NCBI GenBank assembly: GCA_003483885.1
Contig: DMXI01000528.1
Coordinates: 1-30,102 of the forward strand
Direction of reading: 5' to 3'
From: Microscillaceae bacterium
GTDB lineage: Bacteria; Bacteroidota; Bacteroidia; Cytophagales; Microscillaceae
DNA length: 30,102 bases
In this document: piece by piece, positions 7,375 through 15,877 of the stretch
Numbering within the stretch: position 1 is the stretch's first letter
How the letters are laid out: each line of letters starts with the position of its first letter
Notes under the pieces: model-generated
Seen by the model: only the letters and a program-made list of their open reading frames with translations
Database searches by the model: none
What the model was told of the DNA's origin: nothing
Program-made: the position numbers and the translations under genes

Positions 7375-8109
7375 TTACTTTTTAAACCTTTGCTCAAATA
7401 GCAACCGATACTTGTTACCCACTGGCACTACTTCGTCTTTGAGCCTGATTTGATTGCCTTCTATTTGGTCTATTTTGGCCAATGATACTATATAGGATTT
7501 ATGTACCCGCATGAATTGATCTTCGGGCAGTTTGGCTGCAATATTCTTCATAGTTTCTGCAACCATAATCATTTTTTGTTCAGTAAAAAACTTAAGATAA
7601 TTACCATAGGCCTGGATAAATAAAATATCATTTAGAAATACCTTATGGGTAATTTGGTTTTCTTTGAGAAATAGGTATTCGTCGTTTTTTTGGGCAGGTT
7701 TATTATTATTTGGGCTAGTTTGAGGGGTAGTATCTTGAGAAGCACTCGTGTTGGGGGTTTGCTCTATTACCCGATTCACCGCTTTTAGAAAGCGAGGAAA
7801 AGCAATGGGTTTGAGCAAATAATCTACAATACCAAACTCATAACTTTCTAAAGCAAATTCAGAATAGGCAGTGGTTACAATCACTCGAGGAGGGCTGGGT
7901 AGTGTTTTGAGCATCTCAAGACCATTGAGCTCGGGCATGTGGATGTCCAAAAACATTAAATCTACTTCATGTTCGTACAAAAAATTGATGGCTTCTACCG
8001 CATTAAAGCAATTCCCGATTACTTCCAGGGTATGCAAACGATTGACATAGTTTTGAATAACTTTATGCGCCAACGGTTCATCGTCGACCAACAGGCATCT
8101 TAATTTCAT
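7375..8109 (-). CDS. LytTR-family response regulator
   Basis: The protein has 244 residues from the ATG at 8109. The frame stays open to a TTG at 8130, but the ATG before KLRCLLVDDEP fits the receiver fold exactly. The receiver domain (1-117) has acidic pair DD (10-11), phospho-acceptor D55 in FLDIHMP, a T/S switch in VTTAYS and K100 in LLKP. A Ser/Thr/Pro/Asn-rich linker (118-143) leads to a LytTR DNA-binding domain (about 144-244; FIQAYGNYLKF, F-M-R-V-H-K-S-Y-I-V). LytTR proteins bind pairs of short direct repeats spaced about two helical turns apart. It follows its LytS-type kinase with a 13-base gap, so the two form a two-component operon. Target genes may include its own operon through repeats at 9263-9304. 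Confidence 0.9.
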   Translation of the reverse strand: MKLRCLLVDDEPLAHKVIQNYVNRLHTLEVIGNCFNAVEAINFLYEHEVDLMFLDIHMPELNGLEMLKTLPSPPRVIVTTAYSEFALESYEFGIVDYLLKPIAFPRFLKAVNRVIEQTPNTSASQDTTPQTSPNNNKPAQKNDEYLFLKENQITHKVFLNDILFIQAYGNYLKFFTEQKMIMVAETMKNIAAKLPEDQFMRVHKSYIVSLAKIDQIEGNQIRLKDEVVPVGNKYRLLFEQRFKK

Positions 8110-8122
8110 AATGAGGTGTTTA

Positions 8123-9148
8123 TCAGGCAATATTCAGTTCCAAGCGTACTTTAAAGGTATTGTTTTCCGCTTGTATTTTCAAATCGTATAACTTTTTATA
8201 GAGTAAATCTAAACGGCGGCGGGTGTTGTCTAATCCGGTTTTAGTAGATATTTTATTGCCTTTTTTGCTAGGAATGCTGTTTTCAATAATGAAGGTAAGT
8301 TTTTGATCTTCTATGGTTAAATGAATATGAATGAAGCTATCTTCTAGAGTATCGATGCCGTGCTTGAAGCTATTTTCTATAAATGGTACTAACAACATAG
8401 GGGCTATTTTAGCTTGGAATCCTTCACCCTCAATTCTTAAGCGAACATCGGCCCGTTCAGTGAGCCTGATCCTTTCCAGGTCAACGTAATTTCTTATAAA
8501 ATTCAATTCATCTTCCAGTGGTACCATTTCCTTTTTACTGCTCTGTAGCTGGTAACGCATCAATTCTGATAGCTTTAGAATCATGTCTGAAGTTTCGGGA
8601 AGACTATCCAAGCTCAAGGCATAAATGTTATTCAGGGAATTAAACAAAAAGTGAGGATTGAGTTGTGCTTTGAGTAATTTCATCTCCATTTCTTGAATTA
8701 ATAGCTGATTTTTAAGCTTTTTGGGAGTTTGGATAATACTTCTTTTGGCCAGTAAGATAGTAAGCCCCACCAGTAAAATCATGATGTTACCAAAAGAAGC
8801 CAAAATAAAACGCTGACGAAAATCCAGTTCTTTTCCAAACACTTTTTCTTCGGGATCAACTAACACCGCAAAAAGGCTAATGCCTAAACCTAATATAATG
8901 AATATAAAAATATACTTACCAAATTTACCTTTATCAAAATAACGCCTTACTAAAAAGAGGTGATTGAAATATATGGGAATTAAAGTGCTTAAAGTAGCGA
9001 CGATGTTTAGCAGCAACATTTTGCCCGTAATTGGTTTTTGAATCTGTTGCATCACTAAGTACATCAGGTACACGATCAAAAAAACCAATAAATCTGGCCA
9101 GCCAAAGTTGCTTATAAAGGTCTTAAATCTTCGTTTTACATTATTCAT
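8123..9148 (-). CDS. LytS-type membrane histidine kinase (His_kinase family)
   Basis: The protein has 341 residues. Four membrane helices (about 20-36, 42-65, 78-96, 116-134) without a large external loop are followed by a short linker and the His_kinase domain typical of LytS/YehU: the phospho-acceptor H166 in LNPHFLFNSLN, then an ATPase domain with N259 in VPFIENSFKHG and G305 in TGLDNTRRRL. The kinase phosphorylates the LytTR regulator encoded next to it. The small extracytoplasmic part suggests sensing within or close to the membrane. The start ATG at 9148 is clear. The upstream 261-base gap contains 21-base direct repeats that may be the binding site of its partner regulator. Confidence 0.9.
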   Translation of the reverse strand: MNNVKRRFKTFISNFGWPDLLVFLIVYLMYLVMQQIQKPITGKMLLLNIVATLSTLIPIYFNHLFLVRRYFDKGKFGKYIFIFIILGLGISLFAVLVDPEEKVFGKELDFRQRFILASFGNIMILLVGLTILLAKRSIIQTPKKLKNQLLIQEMEMKLLKAQLNPHFLFNSLNNIYALSLDSLPETSDMILKLSELMRYQLQSSKKEMVPLEDELNFIRNYVDLERIRLTERADVRLRIEGEGFQAKIAPMLLVPFIENSFKHGIDTLEDSFIHIHLTIEDQKLTFIIENSIPSKKGNKISTKTGLDNTRRRLDLLYKKLYDLKIQAENNTFKVRLELNIA

Positions 9149-9262
9149 AGTTGCCAGGTCACATTTTTATAGTCTTGATTTGGTTTTGGTAATCCATTAT
9201 TAAAAGCCAAGATTACCTCGATTACAAAAAACCGAGAATTCTTCCAATTAATCAATTAAACA

Positions 9263-9304
9263 TGATGAACGTTGTTGATCATCTGATGAATGATGTTGGT
9301 CATC
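9263..9304. promoter_or_regulatory. Two 21-base direct repeats, candidate LytTR site
   Basis: Two adjacent 21-base units (9263-9283 and 9284-9304) agree at 18 of 21 positions; a third, degenerate unit (9305-9325) agrees with the second at 11 of 21. The core AACGTTGTT at 9268-9276 fits the published LytTR half-site pattern at 8 of 9 positions, and a 21-base period places half-sites on the same helix face. The site lies about 115 bases upstream of the LytS-type kinase gene and about 105 bases upstream of the divergent small membrane gene, so it could control both. Confidence 0.45.
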
Positions 9305-9409
9305 GATTCAATCAAGCTAATCATCTTTTTTTTTAGAAAAATTAGGTCTTTACCATCTTTGTAACAAGTTAAGAGAACGCAAAAACCTATTTAAACCTAT
9401 TTTACAAAG

Positions 9410-9658
9410 ATGAAAAACACAACTGCTTCTTCCCCTTCTTTACTTGGAGTAATTTTGATCATAGCACTCACTCTGGGCATGTACCTTGCCATGAATATGT
9501 ATGGTGGAGGTGTGGCTGAGCACGAAGTAAGTAACCCCTCTAAAAACACCAAAGAATATTTGATCAAAAAGGTAAGTGCCGACACAGGTAAAACCATTAT
9601 TGAAAATCAAAAAAAGAAATTGATGAAGAAACTTCCAGAAATATTCCAGAGAAACTAA
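9410..9658 (+). CDS. Small single-pass membrane protein
   Basis: The protein has 82 residues: one hydrophobic helix near the N-terminus (about 11-30), a short Gly-rich turn (MYGGGVAEHE), and a polar, Lys-rich tail predicted to be helical. It could be an anchored signal-type helix with a periplasmic or cytoplasmic tail; the charge pattern does not settle topology. It is not a family I recognise. It is divergent from the LytS-type kinase gene, with the candidate LytTR repeats between them, and is followed 26 bases later by another small membrane protein on the same strand. A near-consensus -7 box (CATCTTTG, 9354-9361) lies upstream. The two small genes are likely one transcript. Confidence 0.6.
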   Translation: MKNTTASSPSLLGVILIIALTLGMYLAMNMYGGGVAEHEVSNPSKNTKEYLIKKVSADTGKTIIENQKKKLMKKLPEIFQRN

Positions 9659-9684
9659 TTGACAACCTTCTTTATACTAAGCAT

Positions 9685-9867
9685 ATGAAAAAGATCCAAC
9701 AAACTGTTTTTGTAGGCATACTAACCGCATTGTCTGTTTTATGGCTAATACTCTGGTGGTTTGGCTTACCCAAATTTGACTTATTACTTATTGGAGGGCT
9801 GTTTGCTTGTATAGCTGCGGTCATTGCCTTGGTGTTATCGTCTAAACACCTCACCAGAAGAGATTGA
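9685..9867 (+). CDS. Small two-helix membrane protein
   Basis: The protein has 60 residues with a basic N-terminus, two membrane helices (about 8-27 and 33-52) joined by a short turn containing G-L-P-K-F-D, and a basic C-terminus (SSKHLTRRD), giving an inside-inside hairpin. It is not a family I recognise. An opposite-strand ORF of the same length covers it, but this one is preferred because it has coherent membrane topology, lies in tandem with the preceding small gene, and ends before the terminator shared with lysS. Confidence 0.55.
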   Translation: MKKIQQTVFVGILTALSVLWLILWWFGLPKFDLLLIGGLFACIAAVIALVLSSKHLTRRD

Positions 9868-9886
9868 CAGAAAAGATTGAAAAGAA

Positions 9887-9918
9887 TAAAAAAACCGATC
9901 CTGTTTCCAGCATCGGTT
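9887..9918 (-). terminator. Rho-independent terminator of lysS
   Basis: The stem AACCGAT-c-CTG / CAG-c-ATCGGTT (9893-9903 with 9908-9918) has a TTTC loop and one C-C mismatch. On the minus strand it is followed by a run of T (the complement of the A-run at 9887-9894). It lies 26 bases after the lysS stop and could also stop the small membrane genes arriving from the other side. Confidence 0.8.
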
Positions 9919-9944
9919 CAAAAGTTTATATAACAAATATCAAA

Positions 9945-11693
9945 CTAGGCTAGCCACCCTTCTACTTCCTCAAGCGAAGGATTTTTAACCTCTTTTAGCT
10001 TCATTTTTTTGCGCATACCTGATACATCCTGGTGTAGCTTGGTAGCTTTTACTGCTTTCAGCTTTTCTATCTCAAAGTAACCCAATTCCTGAATGATAGG
10101 AATTAGTTCTTCGCGAATACCAATGGCTTTATAATCATCCGCAGTAGCATACACTGGCTGTTTTTCTGGCTTCATTTGCGGGAAAAACAACACTTCCTGA
10201 ATTGTGGGTGAATTGGTCATAATCATTGACAAGCGATCAATACCAATACCCAAACCAGCCGTAGGAGGCATTCCGTATTCTAAGGCACGTAAGAAATCTT
10301 CATCCAGGGTCATTGCTTCGTCATCTCCTCGTTTACCCAGGTTTACCTGATCTTCAAAACGCTCTCTTTGGTCTAATGGGTCATTTAACTCAGAGAAAGA
10401 GTTACAAATTTCTTTACCGTTGGCAATGGCCTCAAATCGCTCTACCAGTCCTTCATGGGTGCGGTGTTTTTTAGCCAAAGGAGACATTTCTACTGGATAA
10501 TCAGTAATAAAAGTAGGCTGAATCAAGAATGGTTCGCATTTCTCGCCAAAAATCTCATCAATAAGCTTTCCTTTGGCCATTGAATCATCTACCTTAATCT
10601 CTAATTTATCGCAAGTAGCTCTTAATTGATCCTCGTCCATTTGAGAAACATCAATTCCAGTAAAATGCTCGATAGCCCCATACATGGTGTAACGTTTCCA
10701 AGGACGTTGGAAATTGATCACGTGCTCCCCTACTTGTACCTCGGTGGTACCGTGTAACGCCAACGCTACTTTTTCTACCATTTCTTCCACCAAATTCATC
10801 ATCCACTCATAATCTTTGTAAGCTACATATAGCTCGATTTGAGTAAATTCTGGATTATGAAAACGGCTCATTCCTTCGTTACGGAAATCCTTAGAAAACT
10901 CATACACGCCGTCATATCCCCCTACAATCAATCTCTTGAGGTATAGTTCATTGGCGATACGCAGGTAAAGTGTCATATCCAGGGTATTGTGATGCGTTTT
11001 GAACGGGCGAGCCGCAGCACCACCATACAATGGTTGTAATATTGGAGTCTCTACCTCGAGGTATCCTTTGTCATTCAAGTATTCCCGCATAGTATTCATC
11101 AGTTTGGTACGCTTGATGAAAGTATCCCTTACTTTAGGATTTACAATCAGGTCTACGTAGCGCTGACGATAACGTAACTCAGGATCAGTAAACGCATCAT
11201 ATACCTTGCCCTCATCATCAGTCTTAGGTTGAGGCAATGGCTTAATGGCTTTGGTTAATAAAGTATATTCGGTAACCCAAATACTCAATTCGCCAGTTTG
11301 GGTTTTGAAAACGTATCCTTTTACCCCAAGAATGTCTCCCAGGTCAATGAGTTTTTTATAAACATTGTTGTAATAAGACTTATCTTCCCCAGGACAAAGC
11401 TCATCCCGGTTCATATAAATTTGCATTCTTCCCTGCGAGTCTTGTAACTCAGCAAACCCTGCTTTTCCTTGAATACGACGGCTCATCAATCGTCCCGCCA
11501 CGGAAACCTGTTTGTACTTTCCCTCCTCTACCTTTTCACCTGCGTTCAAGTGAGCGCATTCGGTTCTGATTTCGGCACTGGTGGTGTTTACTTCGTACAA
11601 GTCAGCAGGGTAAGGGTCTATGCCCAGTTTGCGCAGCTCTTCCAGTTTATTGATGCGCACCCGTTCCTGCTCAGGTCTCATGTTAAATTGCAT
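9945..11693 (-). CDS. lysS: Lysyl-tRNA synthetase, class II
   Basis: This 582-residue cytoplasmic enzyme joins lysine to tRNA-Lys with ATP. An N-terminal OB-fold anticodon-binding domain (about 64-148) precedes the class II catalytic core (about 160-507). Motif 1 lies around 207-222, motif 2 is FRNEGMSRFHNPEFTQIE (270-287), and motif 3 is GLGIGIDRLSM (480-490). The lysine-pocket residues in NELYLKRL are present. A tail of about 70 residues (515-582), absent from the roughly 500-residue Escherichia coli enzyme, contains a short helical domain; such tails are usual in Bacteroidota LysS and are not a sign of a recent fusion. The gene has its own promoter (11756-11787) and terminator and looks like a single-gene unit. 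Confidence 0.97.
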   Translation of the reverse strand: MQFNMRPEQERVRINKLEELRKLGIDPYPADLYEVNTTSAEIRTECAHLNAGEKVEEGKYKQVSVAGRLMSRRIQGKAGFAELQDSQGRMQIYMNRDELCPGEDKSYYNNVYKKLIDLGDILGVKGYVFKTQTGELSIWVTEYTLLTKAIKPLPQPKTDDEGKVYDAFTDPELRYRQRYVDLIVNPKVRDTFIKRTKLMNTMREYLNDKGYLEVETPILQPLYGGAAARPFKTHHNTLDMTLYLRIANELYLKRLIVGGYDGVYEFSKDFRNEGMSRFHNPEFTQIELYVAYKDYEWMMNLVEEMVEKVALALHGTTEVQVGEHVINFQRPWKRYTMYGAIEHFTGIDVSQMDEDQLRATCDKLEIKVDDSMAKGKLIDEIFGEKCEPFLIQPTFITDYPVEMSPLAKKHRTHEGLVERFEAIANGKEICNSFSELNDPLDQRERFEDQVNLGKRGDDEAMTLDEDFLRALEYGMPPTAGLGIGIDRLSMIMTNSPTIQEVLFFPQMKPEKQPVYATADDYKAIGIREELIPIIQELGYFEIEKLKAVKATKLHQDVSGMRKKMKLKEVKNPSLEEVEGWLA

Positions 11694-11755
11694 TGAATTT
11701 ATTAAAATTAAGATTATAAATAGCTATTAATCAATAACTTTAAACTTAAAGGCTA

Positions 11756-11787
11756 CAAAAGTAAGTAAACCTAAGCAAGGTTACAAA
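11756..11787 (-). promoter_or_regulatory. lysS promoter, TTTG-N20-TACTTTTG
   Basis: On the minus strand, TTTG (11787-11784) is followed after 20 bases by TACTTTTG (11763-11756), an exact match to the Bacteroidota vegetative promoter TAnnTTTG with a good -33 element. Transcription would start near 11749, giving a leader of about 55 bases. Confidence 0.6.
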
Positions 11788-11878
11788 TAATCTAATCAAA
11801 TGACTTTTTTTGAGATTGATATCCTTTGTATATTACCCTCGCATAGGCTTATGCGTATGATAAAATATATACCCAAGA

Positions 11879-11907
11879 TTGATTTATGAATCAAGGTATA
11901 AACTTTG
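11879..11907 (+). promoter_or_regulatory. Candidate promoter of the PAS kinase gene
   Basis: TTG (11879-11881) and AAACTTTG (11900-11907, one mismatch to TAnnTTTG) are spaced by 18 bases, ending 38 bases before the ATG at 11946. Confidence 0.35.
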
Positions 11908-11945
11908 TACTACTTCAAGATTGAAGAAATAAATTGCATTTGAAA

Positions 11946-13028
11946 ATGGAAATACCGCGCCTGATCGAGAATATTGTCAATCATATTGATGCAGGTTTGT
12001 TTTTGCGTGAGGTATCTACTTCTAAATCTATCTTTTATAATCCTGGATTTTATAAAATTTTTGATATTGATCCAGACAATTGGGAAGAAGAAGGAAGCTT
12101 TTTTTTAAATTTTGTGCATCCAGAAGATAAAGCGAGAATCGCAGCAAATCACGAGAAATTTTTAAAGGACCATATTCGTAAAGATGAGGAATATCGCATC
12201 ATTACCAATAAAAACAATGTGAAATGGATTTGGGTACGAACTTTCCCGATGTATCAAGATAATCTGCTTTATTGTCATGCAGGAATTATAGAAGATATCA
12301 CTTATCAAAAAACAGTAGAGCAAAACCTCACCGCCATTACTCACTCCAAAGATGAAATCCTTCGCATTTTATCCCATGACTTGCGTAGCCCTCTACAATC
12401 TATTCTGGGTTTGACTCAATTACTCGAAATGGAATCAAGCAATTTGGGTAACGATAACATCAATCAATACATCCAGCTCATCAGAGAAAGCTGCAACTTT
12501 GCGAGTAATTTGATGGCAGATTTGTTGGATACCCATTCTCTGGAAGAAGGCAATGAAGAGTTGCATCTTTCTCCTGTAAAGTTAGCAGGCCTATTGGCTG
12601 AGGTTTGTCATATGTTTCAACAGCAAGCTGATAAAAAAGAAATAGAAATTAACTTATTTACTGACAAAGCAAAAGATTTACAAATAGCTTTGGATGCTAC
12701 TAAGGTAACTCAAGCACTTAACAACATCTTATCCAATGCTATCAAATTTACCCCTCATAATGGCAAAGTAAAAGTAACACTTGAAGATCAGATAAATTGC
12801 GCGCAAATTCATATCAAAGATACTGGTATTGGTATTCCGGAAGATAAAATCCCGGTATTGTTCGATAAATTCACAAAGGCCCGTCGTGCGGGTACCAGTG
12901 GTGAAAAAACCACCGGGCTAGGTATGTCTATCACTAAACAGATCATAGATCAACATCAGGGAGAAATTAGTGTGGAGAGCAAAGTAAACGAGGGAACTAC
13001 ATTTACAGTGAGGTTTTTTAAGGACTAA
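11946..13028 (+). CDS. Cytoplasmic PAS-domain histidine kinase
   Basis: The protein has 360 residues from the ATG at 11946; the frame extends to a TTG at 11934, but the ATG is preferred. There is no membrane helix or signal peptide. A PAS fold of PAS_3 type (about 10-120, ending W-V-R-T...G-I-I-E-D-I) is followed by a dimerisation domain with H144 in SHDLRSPLQ and an ATPase domain with N264 (LSNAIKFTP), D292-x-G294-x-G296 (KDTGIGI) and G324-L-G326. All catalytic motifs are intact. No receiver or regulator gene lies next to it, so it is an orphan kinase; its partner is unknown. Ordinary PAS kinases of this form sense a small ligand, redox state or light in the cytoplasm. Confidence 0.88.
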   Translation: MEIPRLIENIVNHIDAGLFLREVSTSKSIFYNPGFYKIFDIDPDNWEEEGSFFLNFVHPEDKARIAANHEKFLKDHIRKDEEYRIITNKNNVKWIWVRTFPMYQDNLLYCHAGIIEDITYQKTVEQNLTAITHSKDEILRILSHDLRSPLQSILGLTQLLEMESSNLGNDNINQYIQLIRESCNFASNLMADLLDTHSLEEGNEELHLSPVKLAGLLAEVCHMFQQQADKKEIEINLFTDKAKDLQIALDATKVTQALNNILSNAIKFTPHNGKVKVTLEDQINCAQIHIKDTGIGIPEDKIPVLFDKFTKARRAGTSGEKTTGLGMSITKQIIDQHQGEISVESKVNEGTTFTVRFFKD

Positions 13029-13090
13029 CGCTGTATATGGTAAACTGGTCGAATCTCTCAATTTGAAGGTTTTCTCAAAAACCTCACTGT
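13005..13090. repeat. 14-base perfect inverted repeat at kinase 3' end
   Basis: ACAGTGAGGTTTTT (13005-13018, inside the last codons of the PAS kinase) pairs exactly with 13077-13090. A shorter hairpin, AGGTTTT/AAAACCT (13067-13073 with 13078-13084), uses the same right arm, so two folds compete. No long U-tract follows. It may be a weak terminator or a 3'-end structure. Confidence 0.45.
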
Positions 13091-13453
13091 CAAGGTGATT
13101 TATGACTTAATTACTCAGGATCACTAACTCCACCACTTATAAAGGGTTGAAACACCTTGTATCAATACAAAAAAGTGATTTCTATCAACTAAACGCCCTA
13201 AAAAGAAGTTTTCGTTTCTCGGGCCTCGAGCCTATATGCCTAGAATTTGTCTATAAATCTTTTTTGTTTTCCAGGATATGAGCGATTATAATTGCAAAGA
13301 GGCATCTGACAATAAACAAAAGAGTTGTTTCTCTTAAATTTATCATGCAATGAGTCTTGGTAAGGGTATTAAGCTCCACAGCCATACCAAAGGTTACTTG
13401 GTAATTCTTACTTTTTACCATCATACATTTTCACTTTTATCCAACCTAGGCAT
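13091..13453. other. Intergenic region, no gene seen
   Basis: This region lies before the TPR kinase gene. I see no ORF with coding character, no RNA gene and no exact TAnnTTTG box near the start at 13454. Short palindromic bits occur around 13220-13236 (GGCCTCGAGCC). It may hold the TPR kinase promoter in a form I cannot recognise. Confidence 0.5.
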
Positions 13454-15871
13454 ATGATTCTTCAGTTCAAAAAAACGTTTTTCATTATTTTATGGACATC
13501 GTTATTGGCTTATAATCAAGCCATTACCCAAAACCAACCAATCATTGACTCCTTAAACGGCTTGTTAAAAACTAACATTTCTATCGAGCAAAAAATAGCC
13601 GCTTATAAGTCGTTATCAAAGATCTATTTTGATTCAGACTCTAATAAAGTAGTTTTATATACAAACCTTGCCATTAAATTAGCAAAGTCTGTCAACAACT
13701 TTAAAGAGATCTCGCTTATTCACAACAATTTGGCTTGGCTACATCTCAGCAAAGGTGATTTTAAGCAAGCAAAAACTTTCTTCAGACAAAATCTTGACAA
13801 TGCACAGAAAGGTGGATATAAGGCAGGGATTGGTAGGGCTTATAATGGATTAGGTATAGTAAATGCTTACCTCAAAGCAGAACATTCAACAGTCTTGGAT
13901 TACTTTCATAAGTCCTTAAAAATTGCTGAACAAATTAAAGACTCCGTATTGCTGGCAAAATGTTATAATAATATTGGTTTGACATATAGAGAACTTAATA
14001 ACAATGTTACAGCGCTGAAATATCAACAAAAGTCAATTGGCATCAATGAAAAAATAGGGCGGATTAGACATCTTTCCAAAAACTATAACAACATAGGGGT
14101 TATTTATTACCATCAAAAAAACTATGCTAAAGCCATTGCTTACTATGAGAAGTCACTAACAATATCCAGACAATCAGGAAAAATACATGACATAGCAGGT
14201 GATTATCATAACATTGGGAGTGCCTACAAAGAACAAGGTAATTACGAAAAGGCACTAACATACATACAACAGGGTCAGCAACTTGCCATACAAGCAGGAG
14301 ATAAAAGTCAGACTGCATTTGGTTACAGAATCCTTGGCAACCTGAAATTAGCCCAAAAGAATTACCCAGAAGCCGAAAAAAAATTCTTATTAGCCTATAA
14401 ATTGTACCGCAAAATAGACCAAATAAACGAAATAACCATTCTTGAGATTTCCTTGGGTGAGGTAGCTTATCATCAAAAAAAATATGTGAAGGCTATACAG
14501 TACCTGAATAAAGGAATAAAACTAGCTCGCAAATACCAACAATTAGATTTTTTGAGAGATGGGGTAAAAATGTTGGCAAAAACCTATGAAGCTATCAGGG
14601 ATTTCGAAAAAGCTTACCAAAACCTTCAGTTATTTAAGGCCTATTCTGATAGTTTATTTAATGAAGAAAACACGCGTAAATTGACAAATCAAGAGGCGGC
14701 ATTCAACTTTAACAGAAAAGAAGATTCACTTAAGGCACTACAAACTAAAAAAGAGTTACAACTCAATGCCCAAATCAATACTCAAAAAGCCAACCGCCGA
14801 ACCGCCATTATAGGTGTAGGATTATTGTCTTTGCTACTCCTGGCTCTGGGCGTTTTTTATCTGGTACAGCGACGTAGTAAGCATAAGTTGACTCAAGCAC
14901 ATGATCAACTATTAAGTCTGGATCAGTTTAAGCACCAAATGTTAGGTATGATTGTACATGACCTTAAAAATCCCCTTAATAGCATTATAGGTCTTTCGGA
15001 AAAACAAAAAGACCCTCAAATGTTCAAGCCCATTTACCATTCAGGTCAACGCCTGCACCACTTGGTGATGAACATACTAGATGTACAGAGACTGGAAGAC
15101 AACCAAATGTTACTTAACAAAAGTCTGAATCCACTATCTACCCTAATATCAGAAGCTGTAGCTCAAGTAAGCTTTGTAACTAAGGTAAAGAACCAGTTTA
15201 TTGAAGTATTGCCCTTACCTAAGGTCAGTCTAGAAGTAGATATGGTATTAATTACCCGGGTATTGGTAAATTTATTGATCAATGCTACCAAATATTCTCC
15301 CAACAACCAGTCTATCCAAGTAAAGGCTCACCTCACTGATACTCAATGTGAGATTTCGGTAACAGATTATGGAGTGGGCATAACCTCAGAATTTATAGGC
15401 CAGGTATTTGACAAATATGCCCAAAGTCATCCTCAAAAGTCAGGGCAGATGCGCTCCACTGGACTGGGACTTACTTACTGCAAATTGGCGGTAGAAGCCC
15501 ACGAAGGAGAAATAGGGGTAACATCAGTACCAGGTCAAGGCAGTACTTTTTGGTTTCGTTTGCCTTTGACTACTCTCCCAAAGCAGGAAGTAGAAACTAC
15601 TTCAGTGTTTGTCCAGGATACTATCGTTAAAGCAGTTATAGATGAGTTTAGTTTTACCTCAGATGAATTGGCGATACTAAGACCAGTGGTTACTCAAATC
15701 AGAACTTACGAAATATACCAAACCAGCCACATCATGAAAGCCCTGGGAGGGTTGGGAGAAGAGTTGGGCAGTCGAGTAACTAACTGGAAGGTGGCACTCG
15801 AAGATGCTTTATTTACTTATAATGAGGAACGATTTGAAGAGTTGATAGAGCAAGTAGGTAAGCCTATATAG
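13454..15871 (+). CDS. TPR-sensor histidine kinase with extra C-terminal domain
   Basis: The protein has 805 residues. A signal peptide or N-terminal anchor (1-25) is followed by a periplasmic array of about eight tetratricopeptide repeats (40-400, with NNIGxxY and YNGLG helices), a coiled coil (405-448), a membrane helix (451-471), a dimerisation domain with H502 in VHDLKNPLN, and an ATPase domain with N610 (LINATKYSP), D638-x-G640-x-G642 and G670-L-G672. All catalytic residues are present. A further 100 residues (about 705-805) form a helical module with no receiver motifs. TPR kinases of this type are common in Bacteroidota and probably sense a protein or peptide in the periplasm. It ends 6 bases from the convergent TerB-like gene. 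Its ATPase domain resembles that of the degenerate protein at 17026-18762 (TYCKLA against TFCKVA). Confidence 0.87.
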   Translation: MILQFKKTFFIILWTSLLAYNQAITQNQPIIDSLNGLLKTNISIEQKIAAYKSLSKIYFDSDSNKVVLYTNLAIKLAKSVNNFKEISLIHNNLAWLHLSKGDFKQAKTFFRQNLDNAQKGGYKAGIGRAYNGLGIVNAYLKAEHSTVLDYFHKSLKIAEQIKDSVLLAKCYNNIGLTYRELNNNVTALKYQQKSIGINEKIGRIRHLSKNYNNIGVIYYHQKNYAKAIAYYEKSLTISRQSGKIHDIAGDYHNIGSAYKEQGNYEKALTYIQQGQQLAIQAGDKSQTAFGYRILGNLKLAQKNYPEAEKKFLLAYKLYRKIDQINEITILEISLGEVAYHQKKYVKAIQYLNKGIKLARKYQQLDFLRDGVKMLAKTYEAIRDFEKAYQNLQLFKAYSDSLFNEENTRKLTNQEAAFNFNRKEDSLKALQTKKELQLNAQINTQKANRRTAIIGVGLLSLLLLALGVFYLVQRRSKHKLTQAHDQLLSLDQFKHQMLGMIVHDLKNPLNSIIGLSEKQKDPQMFKPIYHSGQRLHHLVMNILDVQRLEDNQMLLNKSLNPLSTLISEAVAQVSFVTKVKNQFIEVLPLPKVSLEVDMVLITRVLVNLLINATKYSPNNQSIQVKAHLTDTQCEISVTDYGVGITSEFIGQVFDKYAQSHPQKSGQMRSTGLGLTYCKLAVEAHEGEIGVTSVPGQGSTFWFRLPLTTLPKQEVETTSVFVQDTIVKAVIDEFSFTSDELAILRPVVTQIRTYEIYQTSHIMKALGGLGEELGSRVTNWKVALEDALFTYNEERFEELIEQVGKPI

Positions 15872-15877
15872 ATAAAC

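Noticed and set aside
9672..9854. 60-codon minus-strand ORF opposite the two-helix membrane gene
   Set aside because: The plus-strand ORF has coherent topology and lies in tandem with its neighbour; the opposite one has neither.
11469..11696. LysS C-terminal extension or antisense ORF as a novel feature
   Set aside because: The antisense ORF is a shadow of lysS. The longer LysS tail is usual in this phylum.
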